Positions 35,634 to 48,099 of a DNA stretch of 64,000 nucleotides are shown here, one piece after another. Position 1 is the stretch's first letter. Each line of letters starts with the position of its first letter. Origin of the DNA: Membranipora membranacea (taxonomy: Eukaryota > Bryozoa > Gymnolaemata > Cheilostomatida > Membraniporidae). The stretch spans positions 23,867,387 to 23,931,386 of the forward strand of contig OU612069.1 in the NCBI GenBank assembly GCA_914767715.1. Direction: 5' to 3'. The position numbers were made by a program, and so were the translations under genes. The notes below the pieces were generated by a model. It was given only the letters and a program-made list of their open reading frames with translations. It ran no database searches and was not told the origin of the DNA.

Positions 35634-36879
35634 TGATTACACAGGCTGACTTGATGGATTGTAAATTTGTAGCATTTGCTCACTACAACCTATAACCTTC
35701 TGTAAGTTCATCAGAATCATCTCTAGTTGGTTTATTATTATTGTATAACTAGTAGGGTCAGTGCATTGCTGTAGTAACCTGAAATACATGGCCAAATATC
35801 ATTCATTCCTATCTGTATCTATCAAACCCATTCTTATTGAAATACACAGACAAGGGGCAGGGCACTGTGACTGTCTGTAGACAGTTACCCCTCTGGTTGA
35901 GACAGGCTAAGAGAAAGAAAGCATGGGTCATATATGTCTTCAATAACCTTAAACAAAGGATACTAAAGCAATGATGAAATTTTGATATCTTGGAGAGCAA
36001 GTGCTACTCCTATCTAGGTAGATGCAATGTGATTTACCTGACTCTATCTTTTCTAGGTACTACAAACCATCTCCAAAACACCCGTCTGCTATTTTCTTTC
36101 TTCTAGTTTGAGTGCAGTGCAGCAGAAAATACTTGCTTTTGTGTGATTGGTTCATTAAACTCCAGTCACAGCTATTCTTATTATTACTACAATGGCTGTA
36201 CAGTGCTATTTTTTTCAGGTGACACCTGATTGGTCAATTCTGAGCTGGCCCATATTCTGCCTGCCTATATATAGATAAAGGGACAGTAGAAGCTTAGGAC
36301 TGCGTAAGCTTTGACCACAGCTGCCCAAATAGAAATTATTTTAACAAAAATATATTTCCACTGCTTCCTTATCGGCTAATCCTTCAATCTGCTGTCTAAG
36401 GTGCCTCATACTGCCATCACTTCAATGACAGAGGAATATGGTGAATGAAGCAGCAGCTCTCTTATATTTAGATATTAAGGGTATATTTTGAAATAGAACT
36501 GTAAGAGTAAGTAAAACTAATTCTCTGCATGCAACCATTACAAAACTTACCAGTCCAGTTTTAAAAGGTACATAACATTAATTCCAAAAGAAATCAAAGA
36601 TTTAGGTGTATTGACATCAATCTGAGTCTTTGTTCTTGGTGTGAGTCTATGCATTAGTCCCTGAAATGTCTCTAGACTGCCTCACAGCATCCCAAGACAG
36701 TCTCACAACGTATCTAGACTGCCCATCACTGTAAGGTTAACACATAGATATATATACAATAAGTACACTTAGATGAAATTAGTGCGCACAAGAGTGAGTA
36801 CTGGATACCCAACTAACACCATGGAATCCTTGTAAGAGGCCATCCTTGTCTATCCTGTGTAGAGTTGCCGCACACCGCA

Positions 36880-37015
36880 GGCTCGAGGCCATAGGCATCT
36901 GGAGTTACAAGCATGCATAGTTTGCCCATGTCCAATATCAACCACCCCCTTTCCCCTTCGGGAAGGGGGAAAGGGGGTGGTAACTCCAGAAGCTTGTGAC
37001 TCCAGATGCCTCTTA
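36880..37015. repeat. Large imperfect inverted repeat with a GC-rich hairpin core
   Basis: The core arm CCACCCCCTTTCCCCTTC (36943-36960 area) pairs with GAAGGGGGAAAGGGGGTGG, one base bulged. The outer arms AGGCATCTGGAGTTACAAGC and GCTTGTGACTCCAGATGCCT pair with one mismatch, with 30-40 nt of non-pairing sequence between them on the left side. It may be a foldback element or the remains of one. No target duplication was identified. Confidence 0.75.
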
Positions 37016-37694
37016 CTCCTTGAGTTAACCCAGCTGGGTTTACTCAGGTTCCTGGGACAGCCATCCACCTGGTGTTACTTCAAATTCTCAAGGAGTTTTA
37101 CATCCCCTACCATACTACCTACCATACTACCTACCGAATTACGCTCTTATAATAACCAGCAGGTGCAACAACAGCTTCTCTTTTTGTTTGGATGGCGGAA
37201 CCAATAGGAGCAATACACTTTGAACATGATAGAGATTGCACGTTTTAAACACTCACCCTGTCATATAATATTTACCAGAGGAGAGTTGTGCAGGACCTTG
37301 CTGAGTAGATGTTATCAAAGTGAGAATTTTTTGTGTCTCTAGTATTAAACAATAATATCACTGCCTTCATGAACTAAAATCAGGCTAATAGTCATTCAAA
37401 TTGTGATTATGCCATCTTCACTGAATGATCTTTGCGAATTGTGATAATATATGCCTCTTGGTTTGATGGAGAAATAATCTCGGTAGATTGTTGTTGCGTG
37501 TGTATTACATTAAGACCATAGCCTACAAACAGAGCTGGTATGTACCATCGATTGAGGTTTGTCAAAGTGCACATGCGCCGTGTATGCTGCATTGATGATA
37601 TAACATGTAAAACATTACAAATTATACATATTAGCTTTTCAAAATAACGTCATGCTTTATTAATCCGATTTGATCTGGATCTTATTGTATTTAG

Positions 37695-39932
37695 TGGACA
37701 GTTGACAGTGCTGGTCTATCTAGCTGGCATGCAGGTAAATCACCTGACCCTAGAGGTCAGACAGCCATCACTAAACGAGGACTGACTACTACTCATATCG
37801 GGAGTAATGTTAGTGATTACATAGAGACATGGGTTATAACAAATTATAGGATAGCTAAAAGGCTGAACTATGCTTCTGCTTGTGTATAGCATACAAGTTT
37901 TTTTTTCAATAACCGATAGTGCCATTTTCATAACACTTGTTCATCAAGAATCCCGACGTTCATATGACATGATGTTAGTTCTACCAGTTGCTTATTTCCT
38001 GGTCAAGTTATGTTCATAAGGATGTTTTATATCACTAAGTATCCACTCATTAGTTTATCACTGAGTTGTTGTTATCTCAAAGAGGTAATTAATCTTTGGA
38101 ACAATATACACTAATATTTCAGTGGGAGGTAGTTTATGGCTTATGTAGATGGTGTAATATGGCCTAAGCATAAATTTCCTGGACATTAAATATCATTCAA
38201 TCAATTCAGGCTGGTTATTTTTGCATGCATTGTAGAATTTGTATAAATCCAAACTCATGATTAGGTTGGTCAGGGAGTCCCAAACTCCCTGGGTTGATAA
38301 AGTTGATGAAGTCTATTCGCCTGTATTTGGAGTTGCGACTTCTCATGTTACAGGGGGAGTTACTCAAAATGCAGGCAAATGAATCAAATTTGAGCTACCC
38401 ATCCGCAAACAGTATGTTATTATCAGCTATTATTTTATTATTGTATATAGGACCGGATGACTTTCTCATATTTGATCACATTCTCTGTATGGATGAAGGT
38501 AACTTAGAGTAAGTAGTAATTTTGATTTCATCATAAGAATTAGGCATTTAAGGAATAGTCATAACATCAGCCAGCTATAGTGACTAAAATTACTTGATGC
38601 AATCTATTTTGGAGGTTCTTGAAAATTGGGGATGTGGAAAGCTTCTGTTGTATTAGTCAAATATGTTAGCAAGCTAACCTGTTTCAACAAATTTCAAAAT
38701 ACTTAAAATAATGCCAAGTTTATGGCTTATGTAGATGGTGTAATATGGCCTAAGCATAAATTTCCTGGACATTAAATATCATTCAATCAATTCAGGCTGG
38801 TTATTTTTGCATGCATTGTAGAATTTGTATAAATCCAAACTCATGATTAGGTTGGTCAGGGAGTCCCAAACTCCCTGGGTTGATAAAGTTGATGAAGTCT
38901 ATTCGCCTGTATTTGGAGTTGCGACTTCTCATGTTACAGGGGGAGTTACTCAAAATGCAGGCAAATGAATCAAATTTGAGCTACCCATCCGCAAACAGTA
39001 TGTTATTATCAGTTATTATTTTATTATTGTATATAGGACCGGATGACTTTCTCATATTTGATCACATTCTCTGTATGGATGAAGGTAACTTAGAGTAAGT
39101 AGTAATTTTGATTTCATCATAAGAATTAGGCATTTAAGGAATAGTCATAACATCTGCCAGCTATAGTGACTAAAATTACTTGATGCAATCTATTTTGGAG
39201 GTTCTTGAAAATTGGGGATGTGGAAAGCTTCTGTTGTATTAGTCAAATATGTTAGCAAGCTAACCTGTTTCAACAAATTTCAAAATACTTAAAATAATGC
39301 CAATTTTCATGCTTTTTAAATACCGCTATCTCCATTTATTTCTAAAACAAGTCCATGAGAAGGAAATTACTCCATAATCCCATATTTATGAAAAAACACG
39401 ATTGGCAAAATTTTCGAACCTCTTAGGGCCAACAACTGCAGTGGTACAGTTATTCAACAGCTATCTTATGGAGACGAGGGGGGTCGAGCCTTCCTGTCTG
39501 CGGGATAGGCTGGCGGGGCCTTTGAGTGAGTGTGCTTGGTAGGTGGCATCGGTTGTTTGGGTTCCCCTTGTTATCTGGGCAAACCTGGGTGGTCTCATTT
39601 TCCTGCCCTCTAGTTCTGGCTGTCTTGCGTAGACTAACAGACCACACCGCTGCATTATTTTAATTTTTTTATCAATTATCATTTAGTTATTGCAGAAACC
39701 TAATACAAAATAAAGAAGCTTATAGGTAGGATGTGAATGTAGGCCATAAGCAGCAACTGGGAGGAAGTAACTTAGCTATTTACCGCTCTTATATCAGCTG
39801 TTGACTTCACTAGACTGATTTCTATCTTTAAGACACCTGCAGAGTCTGATAGGACCAAACAACAAGGATAAAATAAATGTTATCGGTGAATACGACCCTG
39901 AGGGAGAAGTTGTCACCCCTGATTGCTTTTAT
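37695..39932 (+). CDS. Low-molecular-weight protein tyrosine phosphatase, three internal exons
   Basis: Exon 37695-37803 reads WTVDSAGLSSWHAGKSPDPR then GQTAITKRGLTTTHIG (phase 0 in, 1 out). Exon 38451-38508, duplicated identically at 39037-39094, reads PDDFLIFDHILCMDEGNL (1 in, 2 out). Exon 39833-39932 ends INVIGEYDPEGEVVTPDCFY (2 in, 0 out). All phases join. These are the VDSA..S-WH.G..PDPR, DF..FD.ILCMD.-NL and L-YDP....-D-YY blocks of ACP1-type phosphatases, cytosolic enzymes that remove phosphate from phosphotyrosine. The catalytic general-acid Asp (in PDCFY, for the usual DPYY) is kept. The exon with the CX5R active-site loop and the last exon were not found in the window, so the gene is either partly outside my detection or incomplete. 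Confidence 0.8.
38131..39302 (+). repeat. 586-bp tandem duplication carrying the phosphatase middle exon
   Basis: 38131-38716 and 38717-39302 are almost identical; only a few substitutions are visible. Each copy contains the 58-nt phosphatase exon with its acceptor (TTGTATATAG) and GTAAGT donor. The exons are identical and the differences lie in introns, so the duplication is recent. Confidence 0.95.
39430..39660. repeat. GC-rich island inside the phosphatase intron, possible SINE remnant
   Basis: A block much richer in G and C than its surroundings (GGGGTCGAGCCTTCC... CTGGGTGGTCTC). It begins with a tRNA-like run (GCAGTGGTACAGTTATTCAA) followed by GGTCGAGCC, which loosely resembles A and B boxes. 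The B box is not canonical, so this is only a suggestion. Confidence 0.3.
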
Positions 39933-41292
39933 GTGAGTACTCTCTGATACAGATGATGTTTGTAATTCCCAGACTGTAACTCTGTCACAAACATGCACTA
40001 GACCATGGGTGATCTACATTTTTGAAAGAAAGAGGCAATCTTTTGAACAGGCTTTACTCATATTCCACAACCAATTTTTAGATTGATTCAACTACTTGCA
40101 TTCTGGGTTCCCTCTTACTCTACTTGTAAGGTGTTGGTTTGAAGAGGAGCAACACCTTATGCAGCCAGATTGGATCAATGTATTATATTTAGAGGCCTCC
40201 TTGGTTTTTATTCAGATAATATACAAATAGAAGAATTATGCTATAAAATTTCTTATCATTCCATCACTTTTTTTGAGTGAGCACAAGATGTACAGAACCT
40301 GCTGTCCTGTCTGTTCAACAATAGATACAATATTTTTACAGCTCATCATTAGGGATTTGAGAGCTGATCAAACTCAATTAATTGGCAAAATCTAAAAATT
40401 CCACGGAATTTTTCAGCTGCCGAGTCTAAAATCTATAAATGAGCATCAAAATTATGTCCCAATGAGGTTTCAGTGGTGCTGATTCCGAATCAAATAGAAC
40501 TTGTTTCCTACAATCAACAGTTTACAAGATAGAAGAGAGGGCAACTCCGAAAATATGCACAATACCCAGCTCAGAAAACTATCTTTTGTAATTAATGTTT
40601 CCAACGCCCCAAAATTTCCCACTATCTTCATTTGTTGGTTACATTTAATTTTCAAATTGCCACTGAAACTAGAACTTTACACATTAGCTAGGATATATAT
40701 ATAATTGTGTTTAAAAGATTTATGTAAGCAATAATGTACAATCAGGAAAGATAGCAATATAGGTCTGGGGTATTCAGTTGTTGGTATGATGTGTAATAAA
40801 TAATTGTCCTATGATTATCCTCTCTGCGCATGTGCTCTGAGATGTTGAAGCATACGTTCGTCTCGGCAGCAAAGGGCAAATTAATTTACCTAAACTGATT
40901 ACTCTGTTTGGTAAAACAATGATAACCCAGATGTTGGTGATATTTGGGCCTGCATGGAACACTTGCTTTGCAATATGCTAAGCTTGACCTCTTGGATTTG
41001 CCTTTCCTGATGGAAGGCAGCGCCACCACCTCTGTGCTGCAGAGATAGACTATGTCACAAGGCAGGCAGAGTAATGATTATCAGCAAGCATATATCACGG
41101 CATTGCGATAGACACAGTGCGTCGTTACGCAGGTACTGAAACCGTGATGTCATGCGTATTGTAGAAACAATCTGCCCAGTTTAACGCATTATTTGATTGA
41201 GTGAACTTCACAAATTTCTTGATCAAACCTTAAACTGCTACTGTTCTATACTGCATTATTTCTGTAACTTACCTGTATATTATCTAATCACC
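39933..41292. other. Spacer between phosphatase exons and next gene
   Basis: I looked for the phosphatase's last exon (DFE.VY...C pattern) and did not find it. No other feature recognised. Confidence 0.35.
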
Positions 41293-44200
41293 ATGCCTTC
41301 TAATGATGGTAAGTTTTTGCAACTATAATGATACTATAGCTATCTTCAAACTGCAGCCCAACAACTTGAATGTTATTTCAATGACAATCCATTCCACTGC
41401 ATCGATCTGAAGTCAGCTACATCTAACACCTCGCTGAACTGTGAATAAATAGATGATTCGGGCACAACACTATCCTTCTCTGATATATGAATACTTCCCC
41501 AGACTAACAGCCTGTTCTCAGGGAGACTATTACTGTGTTTCCTTGATCTCGTAAACTCAGATAGGATTTATGTGACTGTACTTAAATCCCGAGGATAAGG
41601 CGTGCATATCAAGCTAAAGAAATTTATATTATAACATTGTTTCTTGTTATCAGGTAAGAGTTCTGTGTCTGCCCTCAGACCTCGGGGTTATGAGGCTCAT
41701 ATCCACAGAATGAGAGCGCTAAGAGGGAAACCAGAAATCAGGCTCGACAAGAAGCAACAGATGTAAGTGTTTAGAATCAACAGATGTAAGTGTTTAGATG
41801 TAAGTGTTTAGATGTAAGTGTTTAGATGTAAGTGTTTAGATGTAAGTGTTTAGATGTAAGTGTTTAGATGTAAGTGCTTAGATGTAAGTGTTTAGAAATG
41901 ATTCTCGCTATTTACCTACAACTTACCCTTCATTGGTCAAGCAGCGACTTGTTTTTGTTTTTTTGTAAAACAAAAACACAAGGTGCCTGTTTTGCAAGGC
42001 TACACATAGTTCTCCTTACCATCATTACTTTAACCTTTAGTTGTTGCTTGCTGTTATCCTATAATCAAGTTATCCTATAATCAGTGATAACTTTGTTATT
42101 TCTATGATCTTTATCTATGTGATTGTTTCAGCAGCAAGTCTGTTGTCAGCACAGTGAAACTTCATTCTCCTGCTGTTGCTCCAAGGAAAGCATCTGTCTC
42201 CTCTTATTGTGTTCAGAAACCAACCATCTCACCGCCCAAGAAATTAGCTACTTTGCCAAAAATTGGTAAGTGGTGTAAGATAGGCCCGGGAGGAAACTAA
42301 TTTTTATTTCAATCAATAATTTACATGTACAATTATATGCTGCTGTGATCACCCTAGCAGTATAGGTTTTAGCTGAAGATAAGTGTACCAAGTTTGGAGC
42401 TGACTTGATATTAGCTAGCTGAGAGAGAAATCTGTATAATATAAAGAGGGTGATTTAATGTCAGCTAGCCCTAAACTCAGCTGTTTACTAAGTGATGATG
42501 GATCAATTACCTCATAGTTGCTAAGTTAACAGCACTTTGCGATTTACTCCATGACGTATGCTCAACCTATGTGCTGAGAATCGTCAATAATCCAGAACAT
42601 CTGCTGAGAAACCGCCTAAATAACAAAACCAACGTAAGACCACAGAGATCTGTAAGAAAGTGTCAAACTGATGTGTATATAAAACGGTCACGAACTGTGA
42701 AATGTAGCAAGGCAATCTTAAAAAACAAAGACTATCTAGCCTAGCAAGTTTAAATTGTTTCTGTTTTTACAATTTATTATTTATCATTTTCTCTCTCCAA
42801 GGGGGCTTTTTATCTCGATGTAAACATCTTTGGACAAAGAGTATAAATTAAACAAACAAACAAACAAAACAAACAAAACATTGTCTTAACAATTTCTAAA
42901 TAATTGTTTCAGGTAACGGTGCTCTGCCTGTTTGTGAGGCTAAGAAACATATTTTACCCGGTACTCTGACAAGAACAAGAGTTGAGTGCAAAGGAGGGAA
43001 GAGAAAAGAAAATGCTGCTGCGATAGATATCGTTGGTAACGGGTGAGTCAAGTACATGTACAGTCAGCTTTATGAAAAATTGAGTCTACTATAGCTCCAA
43101 CTTCCTGTCTGCTGGCTTCACAGATCTCGAGCAGGTGGACAATATTTGACACTAATTTTCAATAACAGCTGACTCCTTGTAACTGATAAGGACAATATCT
43201 ACAATTGAGACAAACCAGGGAGGGTGAACAAACACTGCCATGATATTAAATATCAAATCTTTTAGAAGTTGTCTGCTCATAACAAGTAGGTGGACAACTC
43301 AATTCCTTCTGCTTGAAGACAATCTGCAATGTTTATTTTGGTAATATTTACTTCTTTGTTTTAGGAGAAACCACTCCAAGCCTGTTGTCAAGCTACATCA
43401 GTCAGCAGCTGCTATTAGGAGTGTAACTTCACTACCTCTCTGCTCTGTTAAACGGATTTCTCCTCAGTCAGCCAGGTCTGGTTTTACTAAAAGCCATCTG
43501 AAGAAGAATGGTGAGACAGATTGCGACTTTCATGTTCTTCTTTTCCAATTGCCAAAGTATTGTTCACTCACAATAATAATAGGTGTGGGAGGGGATGGTT
43601 TTCTGTGACATTACTTGCAGTACCAGTATCAACAAAATATTCGAATATTTCAGGTACCGAAAAGTCGTTTGCCAGCCCTCAGGAAGGCAAGGAGCAGAGA
43701 AAACGTCAGAGAAAAGACAGCAGCTTGAGAGGCACCGGAGATAGACAGAGTGTCCCTACACTCAGCAAGTGAGACATTTTAAAGTTAAAAATATCTCACA
43801 ACAATTCCTTTTTGTCGGTCTTGGAAAGCTAAGTTTATTTCACATCCATTTTCACTGCGTACCCATATAAGCTTGCAAAAGCTAGCGTGGCAAAGCCATC
43901 AGTTTAAGACAACTTTCAGGTGCTCGGAATTACTGCACACCAATTACAGTCCACTTAAGCCTGTTGTCTTGTGGAAAACATACATATGATAATCCGTCTC
44001 TCAGATAGTTCATGTCAGTCTTTCCATTTCCATTGATATCGACGTTGAGTATCAAAGTTCAAGAGCGTTCATGAATAAACGACAGTAACAGGTTATATCG
44101 TTCACAATAGGGTTCCGGGGAGTAAATACAGCAGCAGAGCCAGCCGAAATGTATCAGGCAGTACTTGTGTCAGCAGAAGTCCTTGTTCCTCTGATCTGTC

Positions 44201-47200
44201 AGCGGGTAATCATCTCCCTTCTTATCAGGAGACAGATGTAGATGAGTTGCCACCAACGTCAAAACGATTATTGCAGTAAGTAAGATGAAAGTGGAAAGAC
44301 AATCACACATGGATTTATCAGTGCTCTTTAAGGGATTTATATCATTTTCAGGTACTTCTATGAGTTATTTGCCCTTTGTTTCAGAGCTGACAACACCTTA
44401 ATTCAAGGAAATGAAAATCAACAGAATGTACAAGAAGAGGCGGTGAAGTTTATCATAGAAAGTCATTAAAACAAAACTGTAGCAGCTTTAATTTTTATTT
44501 TCAGGGAGCTGTGCCGACAAGTAAAGAAGAGGTTGGAGTTATCCCTTAGAAATCAGCTGAGCTCTGTTACTATCAAAATTGATTTATCGCATCCGGCAAG
44601 CGTGAGAACTGTTACAGATTCTGCTTGGTCGCTCTCCTCAGATAAAGGTCAGCATCCAAGTTGTATCATCTACAATTACGCAAACTTTATTAACTCGTAT
44701 ATGACTTTTATTTCTTAATTCCCTGCAATTTCTCTCTTTAGAAAATCAAATACGGTTTAGGTAGTAAATTCTCTGATGCTGTCCAATAATGAATAGCATA
44801 TGTTATGATAGCTGTGATGCATATGTGATGCTGTAGCTTGGCTGCACATCAAACAAGGAACAACTAAAACCTGTTACTCTACTTGAATTTTACTGATTCC
44901 TTAAATCACAAATCAAGACTTATAATAAGAACTAACTAATAATAACTTTTTTCAGACCGAGGGAAGACACAGTGTGTGTCTGTACCAAAAATGCTATCAA
45001 CTATAAAGACACCGTGAGTATAAATAGTCAAGGAAGAGATTAAGTGCTTGATACAAGGCTCTTAGTTATCAGTTAATATCAAGCCTTATCTCTTCCAAAA
45101 TCCATCCATCCGGCCATGGACATCCTTTCATGACTTTGCTTTGTATGTCTTTGATGTCCGTAAAAAATGTATGCCAGTTACCTATCTCAGGTCCCATTGA
45201 GGAGCTCTACTGAGAAGCCAATTTGTGGCAACTGGATCTCCTTAAACCTTAAAGACGAATCAAAATTTTGTTTGATTGCAGGAGAGTATACAGCAGGACC
45301 TTATCGGAGGAATACAGAGAGCTGTCGGTATACACCGATTATGGTTCATCCTCCCTATCCAATGAAACTGCTTATCACAGTGAACCTGACACCGATGCTT
45401 TTGTGTTAGTATTCAGAATATTCATAATTCATAAAATTCATAAAGTTTATACCTTACCAGTGAGGTGATCTCCCAAATCAATTTCCGATTTGATGAAAAA
45501 AATGTGTTGAAATCAAACAAAGATGGAAAGTGGCAACTCAGATCAAAATCACACGATTAGACATTGTTATATGGTGTGATACAGTTCTGTATTCAGTTAA
45601 CACCTTTCCTGTGCATTGCCAGGACCCCTGTTGCACCGCTGGCATGGGTCAGGGGTCGTGGCTCACACTGGGCTACTTTCTTGATGGATTGGTTCATTAC
45701 CAAAGCCACCTCGGTGTAACTACATCCATAAAAAAACAGCTACACCAACACAAATCACACATAGGCCACCAGTCAGGTACATAGTGGAAACTTTCTTTAA
45801 GTTTTGAACTTCTTATAAAACGGCGCATTCTGTTACTTACTTTTTTTTTATCCTCTTATAGTCCTCTTTATCCTGATATTGGGGAGAGAGAGGCTATGAC
45901 ACCAATAACTCCGCAGAAATCAGGTATGATAGGAAAAAGGAGATTCCGCATAAGATTTCATTATTTTCCTAGATATTTGCCTTAGTTCGCCTTATATCAT
46001 CTTATGGTCAAAAGGTGTTCCATCTCGAGGGTAACCAATGTCTATATTGTCGCTGTCTTAGTACAATATCCGTCACCGAACAAACTTCACCATCCAGATG
46101 TAAGAGTCATTATATCATTTTTCCCAGGGCCCTCAGCTGATCCCTGCAGTTACGCTTCAGATTTCTGCAGTGATGATGACCCAGGCACACAGTATAACAA
46201 CTTCTCCTCACCCTCTCCAAAATTCAGTCTTGTCCCTCAAGGTAAGGTTGCTAAATCATATAATATAATCATGTGATTATTGATATCATTGTTATGTTGC
46301 CGGTGAAAGACTGCAGAACGGCTTGTTTTACTTCGTTTCCACATTTCATGGAATTCCCATCTGTGAAACATCAGAAGGTGACTTATCACCATTCACATAA
46401 GATATAACAGTTTATTTTAGTTTTTGTATCGGAGTGGTTTAAAATCTTGTGCTGTAAAACAATTATATCTGATCTATATATCCGAATCCGTTTATCAGTA
46501 CAACGCGCTGCATATCTTTCAGAATGTGATGTATCTGTCAAGTATGGCCATAACCAAACAACAAGACTGCCTATGATTCATTCTACCTCTAAATCTAAAT
46601 TCCCCTCCAATTCGTCTGTCAAAAAGGTTTGTTACATGAACCAAATATGGCCATATTCTAGATGAATCTAAGGTGTATAAATATATGCATATCAAAAGAA
46701 TTTGGAGTTTGAATAGAGACATTGATATAAATTACAGCTGTAATATTGTTTCATTTGCAGAGAATTGGTAAATTATGTGCCGATACTGCAAGTTTTGTAC
46801 TTATATCCACATTTCTTGTCTTGAGCTGTAAGAGTCCACAAATTTTGATAGCTTTGAAGAATATAAAACTTGATTTGTATTTCACATTATGATTTTTAAA
46901 TTTAAGGTTTACAGAGCTATTTTTTACCAGACGCAACTTACCTTAATCATATTTCACCTTTCGTAGGCATCAAACATCCCTGTAAGAAATAATGAAACAG
47001 CAAACTCTGAAATAAAAAATAGAAGGTGAGTCATCACACATAATTTTATCACGTCCATCACCATTTCCTATTTCGATTCTTCACTTCACCCTTTATATTC
47101 TTCTTTTGGCGTATGTGTCAAATCATTATTTTACTTTTCTAATTAAGGTTTGTTCCACATCCGCCATCGACGAAGAAACCTGCCACTGCCAACAAGGTAA

Positions 47201-47424
47201 GGGTCCATTTATGCAAAGGTCACATCTGTATTAAAATGGCTTAACATCGATGAGATGGAGTAATGATACCAAGCTTGGCATTAGACTATACTTGAATATA
47301 CTTGATATCTGTTTTAGATGATATTTCCAAATTTTTGAATCGTCTTAAAGTACATTATCTTGATTTTCAGAGATTGCTCCCTGCATTAAGAAGGGTGAAG
47401 TCTGACACACCAGAACTGAATTGA
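41293..47424 (+). CDS. Eighteen-exon gene for a Ser/Lys/Arg-rich protein of unknown function
   Basis: All junctions are phase-consistent. Exons: 41293-41308, 41654-41762, 42132-42265, 42913-43042, 43365-43510, 43654-43768, 44111-44275, 44505-44647, 44956-45013, 45282-45402, 45623-45647, 45740-45776, 45862-45923, 46128-46241, 46523-46626, 46967-47025, 47148-47196 and 47371-47424. They total 1641 nt (546 codons plus stop), starting MPSNDGKSSVSALRPRGYEA and ending VKSDTPELN. The protein is basic, rich in Ser, Lys, Arg and Pro, and looks mostly disordered. An acidic patch lies in exon 10 (SEEYRELSVYTDYGS). No domain recognised. The exons at 45623 and 45740 are tiny and the exon-10 donor (GTGTTA) is weak, so that part of the model is the least certain. 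Diverged copies of exons 10-13 lie in D1 and D2. Confidence 0.8.
41760..41897 (+). repeat. 14-bp minisatellite built from a 5' splice site
   Basis: The exon-2 donor (AACAGAT|GTAAGTG at 41763) is followed by a second copy 23 bp on (41786) and then by 14-bp units (GATGTAAGTGTTTA) at 41800, 41814, 41828, 41842, 41856, 41870 and 41884. Nine GTAAGTG motifs lie in 122 bp. Reading past the first donor meets TAA at once, so only the first one keeps the gene's frame. Confidence 0.95.
42849..42880. repeat. (AAAC)n simple repeat
   Basis: A run of AAAC/AAAAC units in an intron of the 41-47 kb gene. Confidence 0.9.
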
Positions 47425-48059
47425 TGTTTGGGTCTGTATGGTTCTACAGGTAATTTAATACATATTACTATTTACTTTAGGAGCAGCAGGTGCAAGTTAA
47501 AAAATTTTCATCGTTGCGTGCTGCATTGTACACTGGCATCAACTGTTATGATTTTATTTTTGAAAAGACATATATAATTGAAGAATTCTCACCTTTTTTT
47601 GTCTTATTTATTGTAGATCGTGATACAGAGAAAAAAGGAAGAATGTTTTGGACGGTAGGATGCACCTCCTGTTACAACTCTGGTTCGATCTTAGCAGTCC
47701 TGAGTAGTCAGTTGGCCAACTTAAACATCTATACTTTCTTGTAGTATTAAGGAGAGGTTTTTCAACTCTTGTCTAACTCTCCTTTTCTGCCTTCCATCAA
47801 CAAAAATTATTCTAAAAACTCACCAATGATGCTCTGTCCACTCAGCCCTATACCAGAGCATCCAATCATTGGCGATTTTCATGTTCATAATCTATGACTT
47901 AATTCCGTTCCTTCCTTATTTTGCTTAGCTAGCAATACAAGATAAGATTTCTTGTTTATTTTTCTTGTTGCTTTTTTTATGAGAAGGGCTCTGCATGTTT
48001 TCTTTCTTCGAATGTAGCCTTTGTAGCCTCTAATAATGATTAATTCAGTGGCATTACTG

Positions 48060-48080
48060 TTTGTGTGTGTGTGTGTGTGA
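48060..48080. repeat. (GT)n microsatellite
   Basis: TGTTTGTGTGTGTGTGTGTG run downstream of the 41-47 kb gene. Confidence 0.9.
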
Positions 48081-48099
48081 AGCTGTGTATTTGAGGTTA

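Noticed and set aside
37165-37215. CLDGGTNRS as the phosphatase active-site loop
   Set aside because: Spacing is C-X6-R instead of C-X5-R, the conserved GNICRSP is absent and no splice sites connect it to 37695.
41786-41897. CRISPR-like array
   Set aside because: Units are contiguous 14-mers without spacers, inside an intron of a eukaryotic gene.
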